Part shown: positions 25,578 through 34,761 of the stretch, piece after piece
Numbering within the stretch: position 1 is the first letter of the stretch
Layout: each line of letters opens with the position of its first letter
Assembly (NCBI RefSeq): GCF_901538265.1
Contig: NZ_LR593886.1
Span: 8,949,738-9,013,737 of the forward strand
DNA: 64,000 nucleotides
DNA from: Gemmata massiliana
GTDB lineage: Bacteria > Planctomycetota > Planctomycetia > Gemmatales > Gemmataceae
Direction: 5' to 3'
Made by a program: the position numbers and the translations under genes
Notes under the pieces: generated by a model
What the model saw: only the letters and a program-made list of their open reading frames with translations
Told to the model about the DNA's origin: nothing
Databases searched by the model: none

Positions 25578-26498
25578 ATGTCCCGCACGGTTCGGCGGTC
25601 AGCGTTCACGCTGATCGAGCTGCTCGTTGTCATCGCCATCATCGCGATCCTGATCGGTCTGTTGCTGCCCGCGGTCCAGAAGGTCCGCGAGGCCGCCGCC
25701 CGCATGTCCTGTCAGAACAACATCAAGCAGTTGGCCATCGCCACCCACTCGTACCACGACGCGGTCAACCAGTTCCCGACCTCCGGCGCGCCGGGGTACG
25801 TGGACAACAACAGCGTCAACACCCAGAACTGGAGCTGGCTCGTCAAGATCCTGCCGTACATCGAGCAGGACAACCTGTTCCGCGCGACCGGCGCGCCGAC
25901 GGCGGTGCTCAACACCAACCCGACGGCCGTGCAGACGAACGTGAAGACCTTCCTGTGCCCGTCGGACTCCAACAACACCACCCCCCGCACCGACACGAAC
26001 ATCGCATACAACACGACGTTCGCCGTGGCGATGACGAACTACAAAGGGGTGAGCGGCAGCGCCTGGATGTGGGGGTCATACGCGACCGGTGCCTCCGGCG
26101 TCACCGGGACCAACCCCGGCCTGGACAGCGGGAACGGGTGGATTTACCGGTCGAACGGCGGCCAGAACTTCCCGGGGGCGCGGACCATGGCCAGCATCAC
26201 CGACGGGACGAGTAACACTTTCTTCGTCGGCGAAGACGTCGCCGACTTCAACCAGCACCTCTCGTGGCCGCACTTTAACAGCTGCACCGGGACGACGGCG
26301 ATTCCGCCGAACAACATCAACACCGTCGCTTCGCGCGGCGACTGGCCGAACGTGTACTCGTTCCGCAGCCGGCACACCAACGGGCTGAACTTCGCGCTCG
26401 GGGACGGTTCGGTACGCTTCGTCACGAACAGCATCGCCCTGTCAACTTACCGCGCCTTCGGCACGATGAACGGCGGCGAGGTCGCGAGCCTGGATTGA
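25578..26498 (+). CDS. DUF1559 prepilin-like exported protein
   Basis: An intact 306-residue member. The prepilin signal is [20 protein letters not shown], followed by [20 protein letters not shown]. The middle has NWSWLVKILPYIEQDNLFRA and the SITDGTSNTFFVGE segment. The end is SRHTNGLNFALGDGSVRFV. The N-terminal segment predicts prepilin-peptidase cleavage after the Ala-Phe-Thr motif region and pseudopilin-like membrane association. DUF1559 function is not established. It forms a unit with the upstream lipoprotein. Confidence 0.93.
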   Translation: MSRTVRRSAFTLIELLVVIAIIAILIGLLLPAVQKVREAAARMSCQNNIKQLAIATHSYHDAVNQFPTSGAPGYVDNNSVNTQNWSWLVKILPYIEQDNLFRATGAPTAVLNTNPTAVQTNVKTFLCPSDSNNTTPRTDTNIAYNTTFAVAMTNYKGVSGSAWMWGSYATGASGVTGTNPGLDSGNGWIYRSNGGQNFPGARTMASITDGTSNTFFVGEDVADFNQHLSWPHFNSCTGTTAIPPNNINTVASRGDWPNVYSFRSRHTNGLNFALGDGSVRFVTNSIALSTYRAFGTMNGGEVASLD

Positions 26499-26887
26499 GT
26501 CCCTTGGCTCGCCGAGTGCCCCCGGCTCCGACTGGGTCGAGGGCGCCCTGATAGCGGTGCTGGAACAGCGGTTCCGTGCGGAGTGTGGTGGAGTGTGCTC
26601 GGCTGACGCAACGTCAGCCTGTCGCTAAGCGCGACCACAGGAACGGGGACAGGATAACCGCGCCGCCGCGGGACACCATCGACTGATACATTTGGCTCTC
26701 ATACGGCCGTTCGAGCCCTTCTTGGCCCTCACTTCTTCGCCGCGCGCTCCATTTCTCGGTTGGCGCGTCGGTCGCCTCCGGCACGGGGTTCGCAGGCTCG
26801 AGCGCGACACACTCCGCACGTGCGGCCGTGGCGAGAACGTTGTGCCGACACGACCGCCGATTCTCGTGCATCCCGCTCGGACATAAA
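26499..26887. other. Intergenic with one hairpin
   Basis: The main feature is a stem GGCTGAC-GCAAC-GTCAGCC at 26601-26619, about 100 bases after the DUF1559 stop, which could end its transcript. A long minus-strand open frame passes through here into the kinase gene, but it is antisense noise. The promoter of the diacylglycerol kinase gene should lie in the last 100 bases. Confidence 0.45.
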
Positions 26888-27851
26888 ATGCGACCGCTCA
26901 ACGACTCCCCGGCCCCGAAGGATCTTGGGGCCGCAACGATCTGCGTCTTCTTTAACCCCAGAGCCGGGACGGCAAATCGGATCGAGGATCTACGCGACGC
27001 GCTCGCCGCCGACTCTCGTGTTGTGCTGCACGAACTCGGTTCCGACGACGACCTGGGGCGGCTCGCGGGCGAGGCGGGAGCCACCCAGGACGTGGTGGCC
27101 GTGGCCGGCGGGGACGGGACCGTCCATGCCGCGGCCAACGGGCGGGTCGCGGCCCGCGCGCGAGCAACCCTGGCCGTACTCCCGCTCGGAACCGGTAACG
27201 ACTTCTGCCGCACGATGGCGGTTCCGCTCGACTCGATCGAGGCCCTCGCGCTGCTCCGGACCGGCCGGTCCCGTGCGGTCGACGCGGTGAAGCTGGGTGG
27301 GGACCGCACCGGGTTCATGGTGAACGCCGCGACCGGCGGGTTCAGCGGCCGGGTGGCAGCCGATGTGACCCCGGACCTGAAGGCGTTCTGGGGGCCGCTC
27401 GCGTACCTGCGCGGGGCCGTGGGCACCGTCACCGATCCGCCCCGATACCGCCTAACGGTGCGCTTCGACGACGGCGCCCCCAAATCGTTCGATGCCCTGA
27501 ACGTGGTGGTCGCGAACGCCCGTACCGCGGGCGGGGGTCCCGGCCGCGCCGACCGCGAACCCGGAGGACGGTCTCCTGGATGTGGTCATCGTCCGGACCG
27601 CGGGAGCACTTGAGCTGTCGGTGGTCGCGGCCCGGCTCCTCCACGGCGATTACCTCGGGGACGAGAACGTGGTGCATCGGCTCGCCCGGAAGGTGGAAAT
27701 CGAGTCGCACCCGGCGCTCCCGGTGAGCATCGACGGCGAGTTAGGTGAGGGCGAGCGGTTCACGTTCGAGGTGGTGCCCGGGGCGCTCCGGGCACTCACC
27801 GGGCCGGGGTACTGTGCGGGCCGCGGGAGAATTCTCCCTCGAAACCCCTGA
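26888..27851 (+). pseudogene. Diacylglycerol/lipid kinase family protein, single frameshift
   Basis: Start ATG 26888. The DAGK catalytic N-domain is clear: ICVFFNPRAGTANRIEDLRD, VVAVAGGDGTVHAAANG (the GGDGT nucleotide motif) and AVLPLGTGNDFCRTM. The frame then reaches the GGGGG run at 27533-27537. Removing one G restores TAGGVPAAPTANPEDGLLDV and the C-terminal lobe (VVIVRTAGALELSVVAARLL, HPALPVSIDGE), ending at 27851. Apart from this base the gene is intact, so sequencing error is a live alternative. The enzyme would phosphorylate diacylglycerol or a related lipid at the membrane. It overlaps a PAP2 phosphatase gene. Confidence 0.8.
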
Positions 27852-28535
27852 AGTATCGCCGGTACCGAAGAAAGGAATCGGGCCGCGGCTGTTCGGGCTG
27901 CTGGGCGGGGCACTACTGCTGGCGAAACGGGCGCCGCGGGTGTCCCTGGTCGGGTTCGCAGCGGCCCTGATGATCCTCGTGTTCGCGTGGGTGGCGCGGG
28001 GCGCGTCGGTGAGCGGTGGCACGACTGGGACGAGCGCGTGGGCGCGGCGGTGCGCGCCGGGGCGGACTGGTCCGGCTTCGCGGTAGCGGTAACGGCCCTC
28101 GGGGACGCGGGGCCATTTACCGCGCTGGTGGTTGTTACGGTCGCGGTGCTCGTGGCCCGGCGGCGCTGCTCGCGGTCGTGGGCGGTGTGCTGGCACTGGA
28201 GGGCGTGCTCAAGCCCCTGTTCGCGATCGCGCGCCCGGACCTTCCCGGCACCCGGTACCCGGGGTTCAGCTTCCCGAGCGGGCACGCGCTGCGCGCGGTC
28301 GGGTTCTTCGGGTACTCGGGCGGGCTGGTCGTTACCGGCAGGTGGTGTGCGTGGGCGCGTGGGGGCGGTGCTGGTGTGTGCAACCGTGGCCGGCGCGGTG
28401 TGTTGGAGCCGGGTGTACCTGGGAGCACATTACCCGACGGACGTATTGGCCGGAACCCTAGCCGCCGGAGCCTGGGTCGCAGCTTGTCTGATCGGCCGGC
28501 ACTACGTAGTGAACCGGACGAACGGGCGCGGGTAG
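27814..28535 (+). pseudogene. PAP2-family membrane phosphatase, three frameshifts
   Basis: A GTG at 27814, overlapping the kinase end, gives the most likely start. The first frame has a membrane segment RVSLVGFAAALMILVFAWVA. The second frame has HDWDERVGAAVRAGADWSGF and ALVVVTVAVLVARR. The third frame has PAP2 motif 1 (KPLFAIARPD) and motif 2 (FPSGHALRA). The second frame returns with motif 3 (SRVYLGAHYPTDVLAG), ending at 28535. The shifts fall near 28000, 28160 and 28345 and are repaired by single-base changes in short G runs. The complete protein would dephosphorylate lipid phosphates, the reverse step to the neighbouring kinase. Confidence 0.8.
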
Positions 28536-28555
28536 GGGGTACGTTCGGAGTGGGA

Positions 28556-28693
28556 TCAGCGCACGACCGTGTAGATCAGGTACATAACCGCGACCCCGAG
28601 GAGCAGGACCAGGAGCCGCAGAGGAACCGCGCGCCGCCAGAACCGGCGCTCCGCGGGTATGGAACTGGTCGCAGGCAGATCGTCGGGCATCAT
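28556..28693 (-). CDS. Small single-helix membrane protein
   Basis: Encodes 45 residues from the ATG pair at 28693/28690 with AGGA about 8 bases upstream. It has a charged N-terminal part (PAERRFWRRAVP) and then one membrane helix, RLLVLLLGVAVMYLIYTVV. It is convergent with the PAP2 gene. No family is recognised, but the helix with positive-inside flanks and a ribosome site supports it moderately. Confidence 0.4.
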   Translation of the reverse strand: MMPDDLPATSSIPAERRFWRRAVPLRLLVLLLGVAVMYLIYTVVR

Positions 28694-28752
28694 TTCTCGC
28701 CATCCTGTTGGTGCATCATTTCGACGCGCTGCATAATCGTAGCGAGGGCGGT

Positions 28753-28988
28753 TCATTTCTTGACATTCGCCTTCTCGAGCGCATCGGACGATGTCGCCTC
28801 GTCCCCGTTGAAAGCTCCTCAGCGCGGGCAGGCAGTCCATCGCGAGGCCGGCGTACTTGGCCGCGAACTTGATATACAGGTCGCCCTCGCCGCGCAATTC
28901 CAAGCCCGCCTTGATGAACGGGATCAGCTCCTTCCGGCGGGCCTCGTTGCCGCCCGCCCACGAAGCGGGCGCGCGTCGACGGGCTCAT
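28753..28988 (-). pseudogene. Small hypothetical gene, apparently frameshifted
   Basis: Joining minus-strand frames gives MSPSTRARFVGG, then NEARRKELIPFIKAGLELRG, EGDLYIKFAAKYAGLAMDCL, PALRSFNGDEATSSDALEKA and NVKK with a stop at 28753. Two frame changes are needed, near 28955 and 28815. The joined sequence has even, protein-like composition, which single frames lack. I do not know the family. Confidence 0.35.
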
Positions 28989-29239
28989 GTGGTTGAGCAG
29001 CAGACCTCGTGCCGCAAAAGGGATGTAGGACCGGCCCGCGACCGGCTACTTCCGCGAGCGCCTACGAAGTGGCACTCAGGCTCTTCGTCTTCACCACGGC
29101 GCCACAGTTCCCAAACCCACGAAGCGGCGCGTAGAAAGGTGGGAACTCAGCCCCTCAACTCCCGCACCTGCGAGACCTCAGCTATTGAACGTTGGGGGCG
29201 AGATGAGCCGATCGGCACTGATGAACTCCGGGAGCTAAC

Positions 29240-29653
29240 GTGACCATCGACTACGTGCTCGACGCGCGGTTCGGCAAAGCCCAAAAGCTCTCGAGGTGGA
29301 CGCGGGACGGGGTGCGCGATTTGCTCCAAAACCTGGAGCACCGCTTTTGGGCCGGTCAGCAGGTGCAGATGAGAGTGGAGAAGCGCCCGCAGTTCCCACG
29401 CATGAGAACGTTCACGGGATTCGTGGTCGAAACTCGCCCCTTCGGGACGTTGCGCGTGTTACGCGACGAGCTGAAGCGGGCCGCCTGGTGGGGCGAGTCG
29501 ATGTGGGAGCCAATCTCGATGAGCGACCTCGGAACCGATGAGGTGTGTAACGCTCTGGTCGTGGCTTATCGGGCCGGGGAACGAGAGGCGGCGTTCGCGC
29601 TCGCGGACCGGCTCATCGAGATCCACGGCGGCGCCGCGAGGATACAAACGTGA
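29240..29653 (+). CDS. Hypothetical protein upstream of a TIGR02996 gene
   Basis: Encodes 137 residues from GTG 29240 with GGGAG upstream. The sequence (TIDYVLDARFGKAQKLSRWT, RTFTGFVVETRPFGTLRVLR, then ALADRLIEIHGG) is soluble and protein-like but not a family I can name. Its stop overlaps the GTG start of the next gene (GTGA), so the two are translationally coupled and may act together. Confidence 0.6.
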   Translation: MTIDYVLDARFGKAQKLSRWTRDGVRDLLQNLEHRFWAGQQVQMRVEKRPQFPRMRTFTGFVVETRPFGTLRVLRDELKRAAWWGESMWEPISMSDLGTDEVCNALVVAYRAGEREAAFALADRLIEIHGGAARIQT

Positions 29654-30040
29654 CCGAGCGCGAAGCCTTCGTGCGGAAGATCTGCGAGGCCCCGGCGGAT
29701 GATACGGCCCGCTTGGTGTACGCGGACTGGCTCGACGAGTACGGGGACGAGGCCGATCACACAAGGGCCAAGTTCATTCGACAGCGTTACCCGGCCGCAG
29801 TGATCGGCTTGTCGCGCCAGCCCAAGCCCGCGGCTCGGCCTTGGGCCACATACGCACGCGCGTTGTTCGCGGGCGTGGTGCCGCGGGCTTGGGCGACTTG
29901 GCTCGTACCGTCGCCGGGCTCACCGGTGTGGAATCGCTGGTGGAAGAACAGAACGTGGTCCGAGATGTGCCGAAAGGGCTGGTCCTGAATCTTGTGTCAG
30001 GGGGATGGGTTGGCTATTACCCAGTCCTCGTACCTGACGG
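29650..30040 (+). pseudogene. TIGR02996-domain protein, frameshifted and cut by an IS
   Basis: GTG start at 29650 within the upstream stop. The TIGR02996 domain occupies the first 45 residues: EREAFVRKICEAPADDTARL, VYADWLDEYGDEADHTRAKF, IRQR. The frame stops at 29988, but coherent sequence continues in another frame after about 29890 (GLGDLARTVAGLTGVESLVE, EEQNVVRDVPKGLVLNLVSG, GWVGYYPVLV) up to the transposase boundary. So the gene lost its register and its 3' end. TIGR02996 proteins are abundant in Gemmata and of unknown role. Confidence 0.65.
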
Positions 30041-30051
30041 AGATTCCCACA

Positions 30052-30954
30052 ATGGATGCGATCCTCAAGAGCCAAGCCGAGCACCTGGCCCGCGAGATGG
30101 GGACCCGGGTCACCACTCTGGACGACCTCAACGGTCTGATGCGGGCCATGATGACGACCGCGCGGGAGCGCATGCTCAACACCGAGATGGACGTCCACCT
30201 CGGACGACGGACCGAGACGACGGTCACCGACAACCCAACGCCCGACGCACCGACAACCAACGCGACCGAACGTGTCTCCGCGGCTCCCAAGAGCCGTCGC
30301 AACGGGCATTCGCAGAAGACCGTCAGCGGCGATCTGGGCGACCTCCAACTGCGCACCCCGCGGGACCGCAACGGCACCTTCGAGCCGCAACTGGTCGCCA
30401 CGGGGCCGCGCCGGCTCGACGGGTTCGATGAGAAGATCCTGGCCCTCTACGCCAAGGGCCTGACGACCCGCGACATCCAGGACATCGTGAAGGATCTGTA
30501 CGGCGTGGAGGTGTCACCGGCGCGGGTCTCGGAGATCACCACCGACCTCGATGCCGAGGTCACCGCGTGGCGCACCCGGCGGCTCGACGGGGTGTGGCCG
30601 ATCGTGTACCTGGACGGCATCGTGGTCCACGTGCGGGGCGAGAACGGGCGCGTTTCGCCGCACACGATGTACGTCGCGATCGGCGTGAACCTCCAGGGCC
30701 GCAAGGAGCTCTTGGTACTGGCCGGGCGGTTGGGCATCGGGCTGATGTGGCTCCCGACCCAGTGCCCGGAACTGAATCCGGTGGACCACCTGTGGCGGGA
30801 ACTCAAGCGACTCGTCGCGGCCAATCGACAGTTCCGGACCATCGACGAGGAGCCGAGGTACGCCGAGCGCTGGTTCCTCGGGTTGACCGCACGAGAAGCA
30901 CTCCGGAAGGCCGGAATGTTAGCCGAGGGCTGTTGGCTCAGCGCTTTAATGTGA
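30052..30954 (+). mobile_element. Chimeric transposase remnant: IS256-type N-terminus joined to IS630-type C-terminus
   Basis: A continuous 300-residue frame from ATG 30052. Residues up to about 222 are an IS256 (Mutator-like) transposase N-terminus: FDEKILALYAKGLTTRDIQD, IVKDLYGVEVSPARVSEITT and a DDE strand VWPIVYLDGIVVHVR. At about 30718 it changes, without losing frame, into the end of an IS630 DDE_3 transposase: LAGRLGIGLMWLPTQCPELN, PVDHLWRELKRLVAANRQF. Neither catalytic set is complete, so it cannot transpose. It marks recombination or nested insertion of two IS elements inside the TIGR02996 gene. Confidence 0.8.
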
Positions 30955-31076
30955 AGACTTCTGCTGACCTACTTAGCGCCCGAGGGCGGAGAACGAAGTA
31001 GCGGCAGCCGCAGCCGTCGGGTAAGTTGGGCACTTATTGGAACAAGAGCCAGCACCCGGCCTCACGGAGACCGCTC

Positions 31077-31529
31077 ATGCGTCTATTCGCATTGCTCGCG
31101 GCCAGTTCTTTCGCCGCCCTCGTTGCCCCCGCCTCGGGGTTCGGCGACGAGAAGGATGACAAGAAGAAGGCCGAGGTCGAGTGGGCCAAGGAAGTGGCGG
31201 TGGATTTCATCAAGGCGATCCAGACCCAGGAGTATATCCAGGCGCGTCGGTTACTCACTCCGGAGTTGGCCAAGGAGTTCGAGAAGCGGGTTCCCGATGC
31301 CCCCGCCCCACTGGACGTCGGCCGGTTCACCTCGTGGGAGTTCGACGCCGACAAGGTGTCGCCGGACAAAGACGAAGTCGCGGTGAGAGGACGGCTCCGG
31401 GGGAAAGATGGCCTTATCGAACACACGTCCGCCTTCAGCATCCGTTTAGTAAAGGCGAAGGAACCGGGGCGGTGGCGGATCGATTTCTTCCTGTTCGAGC
31501 GGTGCCAGGAAGTACCGGCCAAGAAGTGA
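31077..31529 (+). CDS. Small exported protein of unknown function
   Basis: Encodes 150 residues from ATG 31077 with GGAGA upstream. The signal peptide is MRLFALLAASSFAALVAPAS, with cleavage near SGFG/DEK. The mature part (EVAVDFIKAIQTQEYIQARR, LLTPELAKEF, SIRLVKAKEPGRWRIDFFLF) resembles small NTF2-like/DUF4878-type planctomycete proteins with a W-R-x-D-x-F end. It is probably periplasmic. No enzyme motif is visible. Confidence 0.65.
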   Translation: MRLFALLAASSFAALVAPASGFGDEKDDKKKAEVEWAKEVAVDFIKAIQTQEYIQARRLLTPELAKEFEKRVPDAPAPLDVGRFTSWEFDADKVSPDKDEVAVRGRLRGKDGLIEHTSAFSIRLVKAKEPGRWRIDFFLFERCQEVPAKK

Positions 31530-31571
31530 ATAACGTAGGATCGCTCGAGGTGACACGAGTGAACACCCGCC

Positions 31572-32351
31572 ATGACTGATGAAGCGGCCTTCCTCGACGC
31601 GATCGAGGCTCAGCCCCAAGATCTCACCGCCCGCCTGGTGTACGCGGACTGGCTCGATGAACACGATCGGCCCCTCGATGGCGCCCTCGAGCGCGTACTG
31701 GCCGAGCCCGAGCGGGACGACCACCGGCTCGTGTACGCCTCGGTGTGCGAGCATTTGGGCGACAGCGCGCGTGCCGAGTTCGTGCGGGCACAGTGCCAGT
31801 TGAAAGGGCACCCGAAGTGTGATGAGGAGCGCGATTGCGCGATCGCTAATGCTGGCATACCGAAACACCCTCAGAGGTGGTGCCCGCGCTGCACCCCTGT
31901 AGCCGGTTTGCGAGCCAAGGAGTTCGATTCCCTTCGTGCGAAGAACTGCTGCTGGGAATGGACCTCAGTCGGTGAACCTGGGCACGCTTGGGCTTGCGAC
32001 GCGCGGCAACGGTCCGTCACCTTGAACAGCACCTCGGCCACGCCGATAACGTGTTTCTTCTCCCGCGGCTTCGTTGAGGCCGTTACCTGCTCCGCCGCTT
32101 CTTGGCTCCTCCAGGAGGAGATCATCCGCGCGACTCATCCCGTGCGCGCGGTGAAGCTGACGAGTGGTCTCGATTGGTACGCGGAGGAGCGCGAAGGAAT
32201 CGTTCTGCAAACCGGGCAGAGGCCAATAGTGACCCGCACGTGCCGGCGCGCGAACCGGAGCGGTGGATGGAGCCGGGAATCCGTCGCGGTCGAGCGCCTC
32301 CTGGAAATCGAGTGGCCCCGCATCAAGTTCGAGTTCCAATCGCCGCGCTAA
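31572..32351 (+). CDS. TIGR02996-domain protein
   Basis: Encodes 259 residues from ATG 31572, 42 bases after the preceding stop. The TIGR02996 domain is at the start (EAAFLDAIEAQPQDLTARLV, YADWLDEHDRP), followed by a related second segment (ERDDHRLVYASVCEHLGDSA, RAEFVRAQCQL). The remainder contains several Cys (for example RWCPRCTPVAG and NCCWEWTSVG) and SRGFVEAVTCSAASWL, the family's usual G-F-[VI]-E segment. It is cytosolic; its role is unknown. Confidence 0.75.
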   Translation: MTDEAAFLDAIEAQPQDLTARLVYADWLDEHDRPLDGALERVLAEPERDDHRLVYASVCEHLGDSARAEFVRAQCQLKGHPKCDEERDCAIANAGIPKHPQRWCPRCTPVAGLRAKEFDSLRAKNCCWEWTSVGEPGHAWACDARQRSVTLNSTSATPITCFFSRGFVEAVTCSAASWLLQEEIIRATHPVRAVKLTSGLDWYAEEREGIVLQTGQRPIVTRTCRRANRSGGWSRESVAVERLLEIEWPRIKFEFQSPR

Positions 32352-32355
32352 CCGC

Positions 32356-32426
32356 ATTCTTTCGGCGTCCTTTAAGCAAAGAGAACGCCTGAAATAGTTG
32401 AGTGGGTTGCGCGTCCCGAAGCGCAC
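32356..32426. repeat. 70-bp dispersed repeat, copy 2
   Basis: Starts 5 bases after the TIGR02996 stop with ATTCTTTCGGCGTCC, then TTTAAGCAAAGAGAACGCCT and GAAATAGTTGAGTGGGTT. It aligns over its whole length with 20703-20772, which flanks tRNA-Ser. No tRNA accompanies this copy. It lies between the accessory region and the well-conserved genes that follow. Confidence 0.6.
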
Positions 32427-32611
32427 CAGCCGAGCCGAAAAAGCTCGCGCGCCTTTCACAGCCCGAGCTGACGTACAGCGGTGAGTTTGACGCGCATTCG
32501 GACACGACGCCACCGAACCAGAAATCTCCCGACTTTGAGAGTGGACCGTCCCGCACTCGAAAGGGATGATAAAACAAGCCCGAACACGTCGGCCCGACTC
32601 GCGAGACTCAC

Positions 32612-33601
32612 ATGCAGCTTGTTCGTCGCGCGTTTACACTCATTGAGTTGCTGGTGGTGATCGCGATTATCGCGATTCTGATCGGGCTTTTGCTCTCGGC
32701 CGTACAGAAGGTGCGCGAAGCGGCCGCACGGCTCAAGTGCCAGAACAACCTCAAACAACTCGGGCTCGCGGCCCACGCCCACCACGACGCTTTCGAGCGG
32801 TTCCCCGGCGGAATTCAGACCGGCCCGCGGACCTCGTCGCTGTTCGTCGAACTGCTTCCGTTCATCGAACAAGCCCCGCTCTACCAACAGTGGGACTTTG
32901 TGAACCCGGGGACGAACTTTTCCGGCTCCTCGATGCGCGCCGGGACGGTGCTGTCCGTTTACGTGTGCCCGTCGCAAACGATGCAGCACGGCGGCAGTTC
33001 CCCCGCGCTCAGCAATTACGGCGGGAACGGCGGTACGATCGTGTTCCCGCCCTCGCGGGCCACGGTCGACGGCATGTTCCACACCACCGGCCCGGCGTCC
33101 GAACCGCGTGCGAACCAGACCGGCGTGCGCATTACGGACGTGACCGACGGCACCGCGAACACGCTCCTCTTCGGCGAACGGGTCATCGGCGACCCGGCGC
33201 TGGACTCGTTCCTGGACGCGCCCCCCGGGGTCATCACCCCGGCGCCCACGCCGACGATCCAGCCGAGCGCGAACTACTGCCTGTGGGCCGCGCCCCCCGG
33301 ACCAAACGCGGCGGGCAGTCTCCTCTGCAGTGAAGCCGCGATCGGCTACCGACACGGCACGGTGTGGACCCCACCTCCACCGCCGCTCCCGGGGTTCCCA
33401 GCCACGCCGCCACCGCCGGTGCCGTGGGACAGCCTCAAGCTCCAGTGGTGGGCGCGGATCGGGGCCTATGGGAGCCTTCACAACGGCGGTGTGAACACCA
33501 CTTTCACCGACGGCAGCGTCCGGTTTCTCAGTAACTCCACAACACTTTTGGTGTTGCGCGGATTCAGTACGCGAAACGGTAGCGAAGTGATTACTGAGTA
33601 G
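32612..33601 (+). CDS. DUF1559 prepilin-like exported protein
   Basis: Encodes 329 residues. The prepilin signal is [20 protein letters not shown], then [20 protein letters not shown]. The middle carries [20 protein letters not shown] and [15 protein letters not shown]. The end is [21 protein letters not shown] Pro-rich insert ([16 protein letters not shown]) near residue 260 is unusual. The signal has LLSAVQ where family members normally have LLPAVQ. Promoter and leader should lie in the 185 bases before the start. Confidence 0.92.
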   Translation: MQLVRRAFTLIELLVVIAIIAILIGLLLSAVQKVREAAARLKCQNNLKQLGLAAHAHHDAFERFPGGIQTGPRTSSLFVELLPFIEQAPLYQQWDFVNPGTNFSGSSMRAGTVLSVYVCPSQTMQHGGSSPALSNYGGNGGTIVFPPSRATVDGMFHTTGPASEPRANQTGVRITDVTDGTANTLLFGERVIGDPALDSFLDAPPGVITPAPTPTIQPSANYCLWAAPPGPNAAGSLLCSEAAIGYRHGTVWTPPPPPLPGFPATPPPPVPWDSLKLQWWARIGAYGSLHNGGVNTTFTDGSVRFLSNSTTLLVLRGFSTRNGSEVITE

Positions 33602-33659
33602 AACCGCCTCTGACGATTCCGGTTTTCGGGCGCGCGGAAGAAACCGGCGCCACCGACCT

Positions 33660-34649
33660 TCACTTCCCCAGGTGCAGGAGAAGCTCCCGCTGTCGGAGCG
33701 CCTGCAACCGATGCAGCCCGCCACACAGGTCGAGGTACTCGGTAAAGTCCCGCACGCCGAAGATGTGGTCCTCGAGGAACTGCGAGAACGCGGCCGGGTC
33801 TTTTTCGACTTCCATCCACAACTTCAGGTGGTCCTCGTCCGAGAAGTACTCGCCCGGCATGTTACCCGGGTAACTCCCGAACGGCACTTCGCACACCGCG
33901 TCGACGCACAAAAAGGGGATCTGCGTGCGGTGCGGGTTCAGGCGCATCTCATCGTGCGGGACCAGGCGCTCGCACGAAATAATGACGCGCTTGGACGCCC
34001 GCGCGAGGTCGATGTCGGCCACGGACGTGCCCGTGAACCGGCAGTTCCCGTAGCGGTCGGCCTCGTGAACGTGGATCGCGGCGACGTCGGGGTACAGCGC
34101 GGGAACGGCCGCGAGCTTCTCGCCGGTAAAGGGACAGGTGATGACCTTCGCCGGGCAGTTTCCGAGCGTGTCCGTGCCCAACAGCGAGCGCGCTGGGACG
34201 AACGGAACGCCCATCGCCGCCGCGGTATAGCGCAGAGCGAGCGTGTAGTTCGACCACTCCGCGACTTGTAACGCGCCCGATTCCATGACGCGCCGGGCGT
34301 GCGGCGATAGCCCGCGGGCCTCCAAACCGACGACATAGGCCGCGTCCACGCGGGCGAGCGTCAGCCCGCGCCCGGTGAGGTTCCCAGCGCACAGGATCTG
34401 GAAGTCGTGTGTGGCGGTGTGGCCGGAGAACCCGAGGTGCTGCTTCCGCTGGCGCAGGATCTCGTGACACACGGCCGTTGGGATGCGGTTCGCCCCGAAC
34501 CCGCCCGTGGCGAAGTAGTCGCCGTCGCGCACGAACCGCGCGACGGCCTCGGACACAGTCATGACCTTATCGACCAGACCGCGCGGTTTGGCGGCAAACG
34601 CGGAGCGGGCGTCGTCGGACGCGGGGGAGGTAAAGAGAGGAGCGGCCAT
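33660..34649 (-). CDS. CoA-transferase alpha subunit (glutaconate CoA-transferase-like family I)
   Basis: Encodes 329 residues. The family I alpha pattern is seen in KVMTVSEAVARFVRDGDYFA with TGGFGANRIPTAVCHEILRQ, GHTATHDFQILCAGNL, ESGALQVAEWSNYTLALRYT and VPFVPARSLLGTDTL. The central ALYPDVAAIHVHEADRYGNC segment is typical of glutaconate and related subunit A. The catalytic Glu of these enzymes is on the beta subunit, which is not encoded nearby. Substrate is therefore unassigned. No ribosome site is visible before ATG 34649. Confidence 0.8.
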   Translation of the reverse strand: MAAPLFTSPASDDARSAFAAKPRGLVDKVMTVSEAVARFVRDGDYFATGGFGANRIPTAVCHEILRQRKQHLGFSGHTATHDFQILCAGNLTGRGLTLARVDAAYVVGLEARGLSPHARRVMESGALQVAEWSNYTLALRYTAAAMGVPFVPARSLLGTDTLGNCPAKVITCPFTGEKLAAVPALYPDVAAIHVHEADRYGNCRFTGTSVADIDLARASKRVIISCERLVPHDEMRLNPHRTQIPFLCVDAVCEVPFGSYPGNMPGEYFSDEDHLKLWMEVEKDPAAFSQFLEDHIFGVRDFTEYLDLCGGLHRLQALRQRELLLHLGK

Positions 34650-34761
34650 GCAAATGAAGGGGTGAAAGTGTGGTCGGGTGACGGGTGAAAAGACAGAGGG
34701 ACAATATCACGCCCCGGGCCGCTTGTCACCCGTCACTCGACCACACTTTCACCTTCCGCCG

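Noticed and set aside
25511-26215. A 234-residue plus-strand frame overlapping the DUF1559 gene
   Set aside because: It is an out-of-frame reading of the intact DUF1559 gene, Arg/His/Gln-rich and without a start site.
26614-27483. A 289-residue minus-strand frame over the diacylglycerol kinase
   Set aside because: The plus strand has the GGDGT and GTGND motifs. The minus frame is Ser/Arg/Pro-rich noise.
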